A stretch of DNA of 10,738 nucleotides. Source: Stramenopiles sp. TOSAG23-6. Its lineage: Eukaryota > Sar. The notes under the pieces were generated by a model. That model ran no database searches, was not told the DNA's origin, and saw nothing but the letters and a program-made list of their open reading frames with translations. Shown here one piece after another: positions 8,351-10,738 of the stretch; the first letter of the stretch is position 1; each line of letters begins with the position of its first letter. Made by a program: the position numbers and the translations under genes. Where the stretch lies: NCBI GenBank assembly GCA_900128565.1, contig LT636295.1, positions 1 through 10,738 on the forward strand. The letters run 5' to 3'.

Positions 8351-8614
8351 TATAGAGAATACTAAAAACTAAAAAGATATTTGAAATTCATTTGAAACCA
8401 GTAGTGATATTTTTATCAAGTTGTTGAAATCCTAAAGACTTGAACGTTAAGTCTTTTGTGTGAATGGTTTTTGACAGTTACTGTTAGAATATAAACAGGT
8501 TTGTTCCACATTTTGGAAAGAAAAAAAGAAATCTCCAGGGCGCAGTTGCAAACCAGGCTATATACTATATAATCATTAAAATTGTAACAAAAATTCATAA
8601 TAAAAATTTCAATT
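8351..8614. other. Intergenic region between two - strand genes
   Basis: These 264 AT-rich bases hold the 3' flank of the methyltransferase gene and the presumed promoter of the long gene. No TATA-type or other core promoter motif can be assigned with confidence, and no clear poly(A) hexamer is seen on the - strand. The only distinct structure is a perfect inverted repeat at 8434-8456. The short open frames here show no protein-like composition. Confidence 0.5.
8434..8456. other. Perfect 8-bp inverted repeat with 7-nt loop
   Basis: AAAGACTT (8434-8441) and AAGTCTTT (8449-8456) are exact reverse complements separated by GAACGTT. The site lies 84 bases upstream of the long gene's ATG and 159 bases past the methyltransferase stop. 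It could be a protein-binding dyad or an RNA hairpin in the leader or trailer. Function is unknown, and chance occurrence in AT-rich DNA cannot be excluded. Confidence 0.45.
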
Positions 8615-10738
8615 TTAATCAATCTCAATTATAACGTTCGAAACTTGGTTAGAGCTGTTATTCCCGATATTCCCACTATCAGAAATATTTTCAACATTTG
8701 GTTGTTTAGGGTTAGGGTTATTCCCACTATCAGAAATATTTTCAACATTTCGTTGTTTCTCTATCTCTGAACGCTTGAACAATAATCTAAGTGGTTTTAG
8801 AACAGCACATGCAAATGGTGGGGGGAACATATTACCAACTAATTTATGGCAATCTGCAATAGCTGTAGATATAGATGTACTTTGGGGACTAGGAACGAAT
8901 ACATGTATTGTGAAAAAACACGAAATCAAAAAAAATCGTTAGGTACAATATTTCGTATGAAAAATAAATAAATTTGAAATTGAAAAAAAAATAAAACATA
9001 CATGAGTATCAGGAACACCTTGGATTGAGGCTCGTTCACGAATTGTTAAAGGTCGTCCACTTGAATAATGAGCATTTTTCTGTTGACAAATAATTGTTGG
9101 AGAAATATCATCCTTATCGAGTCGTTTTTGAAATCGTTTCATATTAGACCATAGGATATGATTCATCACACCATTCTGTGATGATACATTTGGTCTTAAA
9201 TATTTAGTATATGTAGAGGCATTTTCACAGTTTGTATACGGAGTAACTAAAGTATAGATTTTTTTAATATCATCTATACATTTTGTACTTAAATTTCGCT
9301 CTCTATAAAATCTAAGAGGATTCCCAAGCCCAGAAAATGCATCTTTCAAAGTTAGAGCTGGTAGAAGTGTACTCCACTCTTCATTATCAGCTTCTGAACG
9401 ATGATCTTTACATTTTGTTGCAATGTGAATTGAACAACTCTGTGCAGAAAATGTCTGCGCATCCATTGCTTGTAATTGTTTTCTATTAGTAAATCTAGGC
9501 TTATATTTATCAGGATGTTTATGTGTCATCAATGGAGATTTTGGCTGTGGCCAACCTATAGCAGCAGCAAACACAACAACACGTATTCTACTTTGCGGAA
9601 TACCAAAATTACAAGCTTGCATTTGTTTGGTATAGACTTGATATCCTAAATTCCATAACTTGACAGTAATATCAATGTATTTTGGAAAAATATTTCAAAA
9701 AAAAATTAAAAAATTTGTTTGGTACAAAATTATCAAAAAAAAAAAATTCGAAATTAAAAAAAAATAAAACATACATAATCAATGAAGCAGATTTGTCACT
9801 GTTTGTTCCTTGACTTCCCATAATTCCAGAAACATTTTCAATTACAACATAACTAGGACGAAATCGAGCAATACCATCAATAAAATTATCCTTGTATATA
9901 CAACATCGAGGATCATTGATACTTCTACCCTGTTTTGTGAAAAAATATTTCAAAAAAAAATCATTAGGTACAAAATTCCGTACGAAAAAAAAATTCGATT
10001 TTTTTGTTGAAAAAAAAATAAAACATACATTACCAAAGTGTCCTGTTGTATTTGCAACACTCGCTCCTTGACATGGTGGGCCAGCAACGAGAACTGCATA
10101 TGTTACTTCACCAGTCTTTGGAAAATATTTAGAGATACAATTATCATTTTTAATTTTGTGGATTATAGAGTTCATATCCTTTGTTACGTCTAATTTACAT
10201 ATTGTTGAATCTTTAAAATTGTATTGACTAGTAGCAACTGCAGCATCCCAACTATCAATCGCAAATTTGACATTAAAACCAGCTTGTTTAGCACCAAGTG
10301 AAAATCCACCAGCACCACAAAAAAAATCCATCACATATGGCGGATTCATATCCTTAACTTTATCATAAAAATTTTCTCGTGGTCGCCAAGAATTACCATA
10401 TAAAAGTGGAACTTTCATTACATTATAACAATCAGAATTATTATATAAATGTGGACGATCTTCGCGTCTGAGACAACAAATACCATGTTGGGTCTCAAAT
10501 GAAGGATCTTTTAAAGAGTGATCGCTATCAGCTGAATATTCTAATCTATATCGAAAGACATCCGCGTCAGACGATGATAGTTTGGATTGTGCATTACACG
10601 AATCGACCCATGTACTGTGAATTTTTTTTAAAAATATTTGTTAGGTACAAAATTAACTACAAAAAAAAATTGTGAAAAAAAAAATTCAAAATTCTTTTTT
10701 TTTTTTTGAAAACGTACATTCCTCATACGTACCAGAAA
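8615..10738 (-). CDS. DNA (cytosine-5-)-methyltransferase, 5' partial, at least five exons
   Basis: The enzyme transfers a methyl group from S-adenosylmethionine to cytosine C5 in DNA. Proposed exons: 10738-10718, 10615-10029, 9929-9775, 9677-9002 and 8902-8615 (stop TAA 8617-8615), together about 574 codons; junctions can shift by a few bases. Motifs seen in order: I (DFFCGAGGFSLG, near 10330-10300), IV with catalytic Cys (GPPCQGAS, Cys codon 10073-10071), VI (ENV, 9839-9831), VIII (GIPQSRIRV, near 9605), IX (RPLTIRERASIQGVPD, near 9055-9007) and X (VGNMFPPPF, near 8845-8815). About 165 residues lie between VIII and IX, the expected target-recognition region. The PCQGAS form is unusual, as PCQGFS is commoner. 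Upstream of motif I are about 100 residues of unrecognised, Ser/Asp-rich sequence. The C-terminal tail carries a duplicated 17-residue unit. Four repeat-like introns split the catalytic domain, which rules out a bacterial contaminant. Subfamily (DNMT1/CMT/other) not assigned. Confidence 0.9.
8669..8758 (-). repeat. Duplicated 17-codon unit in the methyltransferase tail
   Basis: The 39-base segment at 8669-8707 recurs at 8720-8758 with one mismatch, a period of 51 bases. It encodes two copies of NVENISDSGN joined by NPNPK. The duplication lies after motif X in a hydrophilic Asn/Ser-rich tail, so it is unlikely to touch catalysis. The in-frame period suggests a recent tandem duplication that is tolerated by the protein. 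Confidence 0.9.
8903..9001 (-). mobile_element. Introner-like intron C, non-canonical 3' end
   Basis: This 99-nt insertion interrupts motif IX immediately after GVPDTH. It begins ATGTATGTTTTATTTTTTTTTC and ends CACAATACAT on the sense strand, with the family core in between (CATACGAAATATTGTACC). A 7-base direct repeat, CATGTAT, occupies both edges (9004-8998 and 8905-8899). Removing one 99-base period gives GVPDTHVF, the expected motif. The nearest downstream AGs are in the wrong phase, so a GT-AG intron does not work here. An in-frame TAA lies inside it. Confidence 0.85.
9678..9774 (-). mobile_element. Introner-like intron B, non-canonical 3' end
   Basis: The insertion lies between motif VI and motif VIII. 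Its sense strand starts ATGTATGTTTTATT, contains AATTTTGTACC and GAAATATTTTT, and ends CCAAAATACAT. The flanking exon must include DITVKLWNLGYQ, which fits the helix before motif VIII in this family, yet no AG lies before it. Excision of 94 or 97 bases (TA to TA, or GT to TA) restores the frame. A 7-base direct repeat CATTGAT also flanks it (9784-9778 and 9677-9671, period 107), but precise excision at that repeat would shift the frame. The boundary is therefore uncertain by a few bases. Confidence 0.8.
9930..10028 (-). mobile_element. Introner-like intron A, GT-AG compatible
   Basis: The insertion follows motif IV, after the GHFG(N) segment. The sense strand begins GTATGTTTTATT and ends CACAAAACAG, so this copy has ordinary GT and AG ends and a 99-base length. 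It also has a GGTA direct repeat at both edges (10034-10031 and 9929-9926, period 105). Removing either 99 or 105 bases keeps the frame; the two products differ by the residue pair Asn-Gly. It has no stop in the host frame, so retention would add 33 Phe/Lys-rich residues. Confidence 0.85.
10616..10717 (-). mobile_element. Introner-like intron D, divergent copy
   Basis: The sense strand starts ATGTACGTTTTC and ends CACAGTACAT; the inner part keeps only AATTTTGTACCTAACAAAT of the family core and has longer A and T runs. A GTAC direct repeat borders it (10717-10714 and 10615-10612, period 102). A GT-to-CAG splice would join exons out of frame or read a TGA in the upstream exon. Removing one 102-base period gives an open frame (TYEECTWVDS). 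Only 21 bases of the upstream exon are visible, so this junction is the least certain of the four. Confidence 0.7.

Noticed and set aside
8416-8628. Small - strand open frame in the intergenic region
   Set aside because: It overlaps the end of the methyltransferase gene, has AT-driven composition and no recognisable motif.
8705-8720. Telomere-like TTTAGGGTTAGGGTTA
   Set aside because: It is only two units, lies inside the methyltransferase reading frame encoding NPNPK, and is flanked by the coding 51-base duplication, so it is not a telomere.
8903-10717. CRISPR-like array of spaced repeats
   Set aside because: The repeated units are about 100 bases, vary in sequence, and are separated by long conserved coding exons, so they are introns rather than an array.
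8615-10738. Bacterial restriction-modification methyltransferase contamination
   Set aside because: The catalytic domain is cut by four intron-like insertions between and within conserved motifs, and the surrounding genes are eukaryotic in style.

Overview
This window looks like a piece of a compact, AT-rich nuclear genome of a microbial eukaryote. Three large protein genes fill almost all of it. Two of them are cut or bordered by short, mutually similar introns, and the intergenic gaps are only about 110 and 260 bases. Codon use fits the standard code. The organism cannot be named from sequence alone. Introns of this kind (repeated, about 100 nt, with inverted termini and direct repeats, often without GT-AG) are known from introner-carrying protists such as the parasitic dinoflagellate Amoebophrya, so an alveolate or similar protist is a reasonable guess and no more than that.

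Layout. Bases 1-66 are the 3' half of an intron-like repeat. Bases 67-3456 (+) are the 3' part of a multidomain protein: charged coiled coil, paired EF-hands, WW-like segments, and a C-terminal protein-kinase fold that has lost its catalytic residues. A 112-base convergent gap follows. Bases 8350-3569 (-) form one uninterrupted 1593-codon gene for a low-complexity, coiled-coil scaffold-like protein with NPF/DPF motifs, a 12-nt minisatellite and a long Lys/Asp-Ser repeat. Bases 8351-8614 are intergenic. Bases 10738-8615 (-) are the 3' part of a DNA cytosine-5 methyltransferase gene of at least five exons, with all conserved catalytic motifs present.

The most interesting signal is the intron family. 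Four copies interrupt the methyltransferase and a fifth abuts the first gene's visible exon, all in the sense orientation of their host gene. The complete copies start with ATGTAYGTTTT. Four of the five copies end in TACAT, which makes a short terminal inverted repeat. The family carries a core quasi-palindrome of the type GTACGAAATTTTGTAC, clear in three copies and eroded in two. In three of the four methyltransferase introns a GT-AG excision breaks the reading frame, whereas removal guided by short direct repeats or a shared TA restores conserved motifs in two of them and an open frame in the third. This points to a transposon-like introner family removed by non-canonical splicing.

No functional link between the three genes can be shown. 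The first two encode scaffold- or signalling-like proteins of unknown pathway; the third is a chromatin/DNA-modification enzyme.
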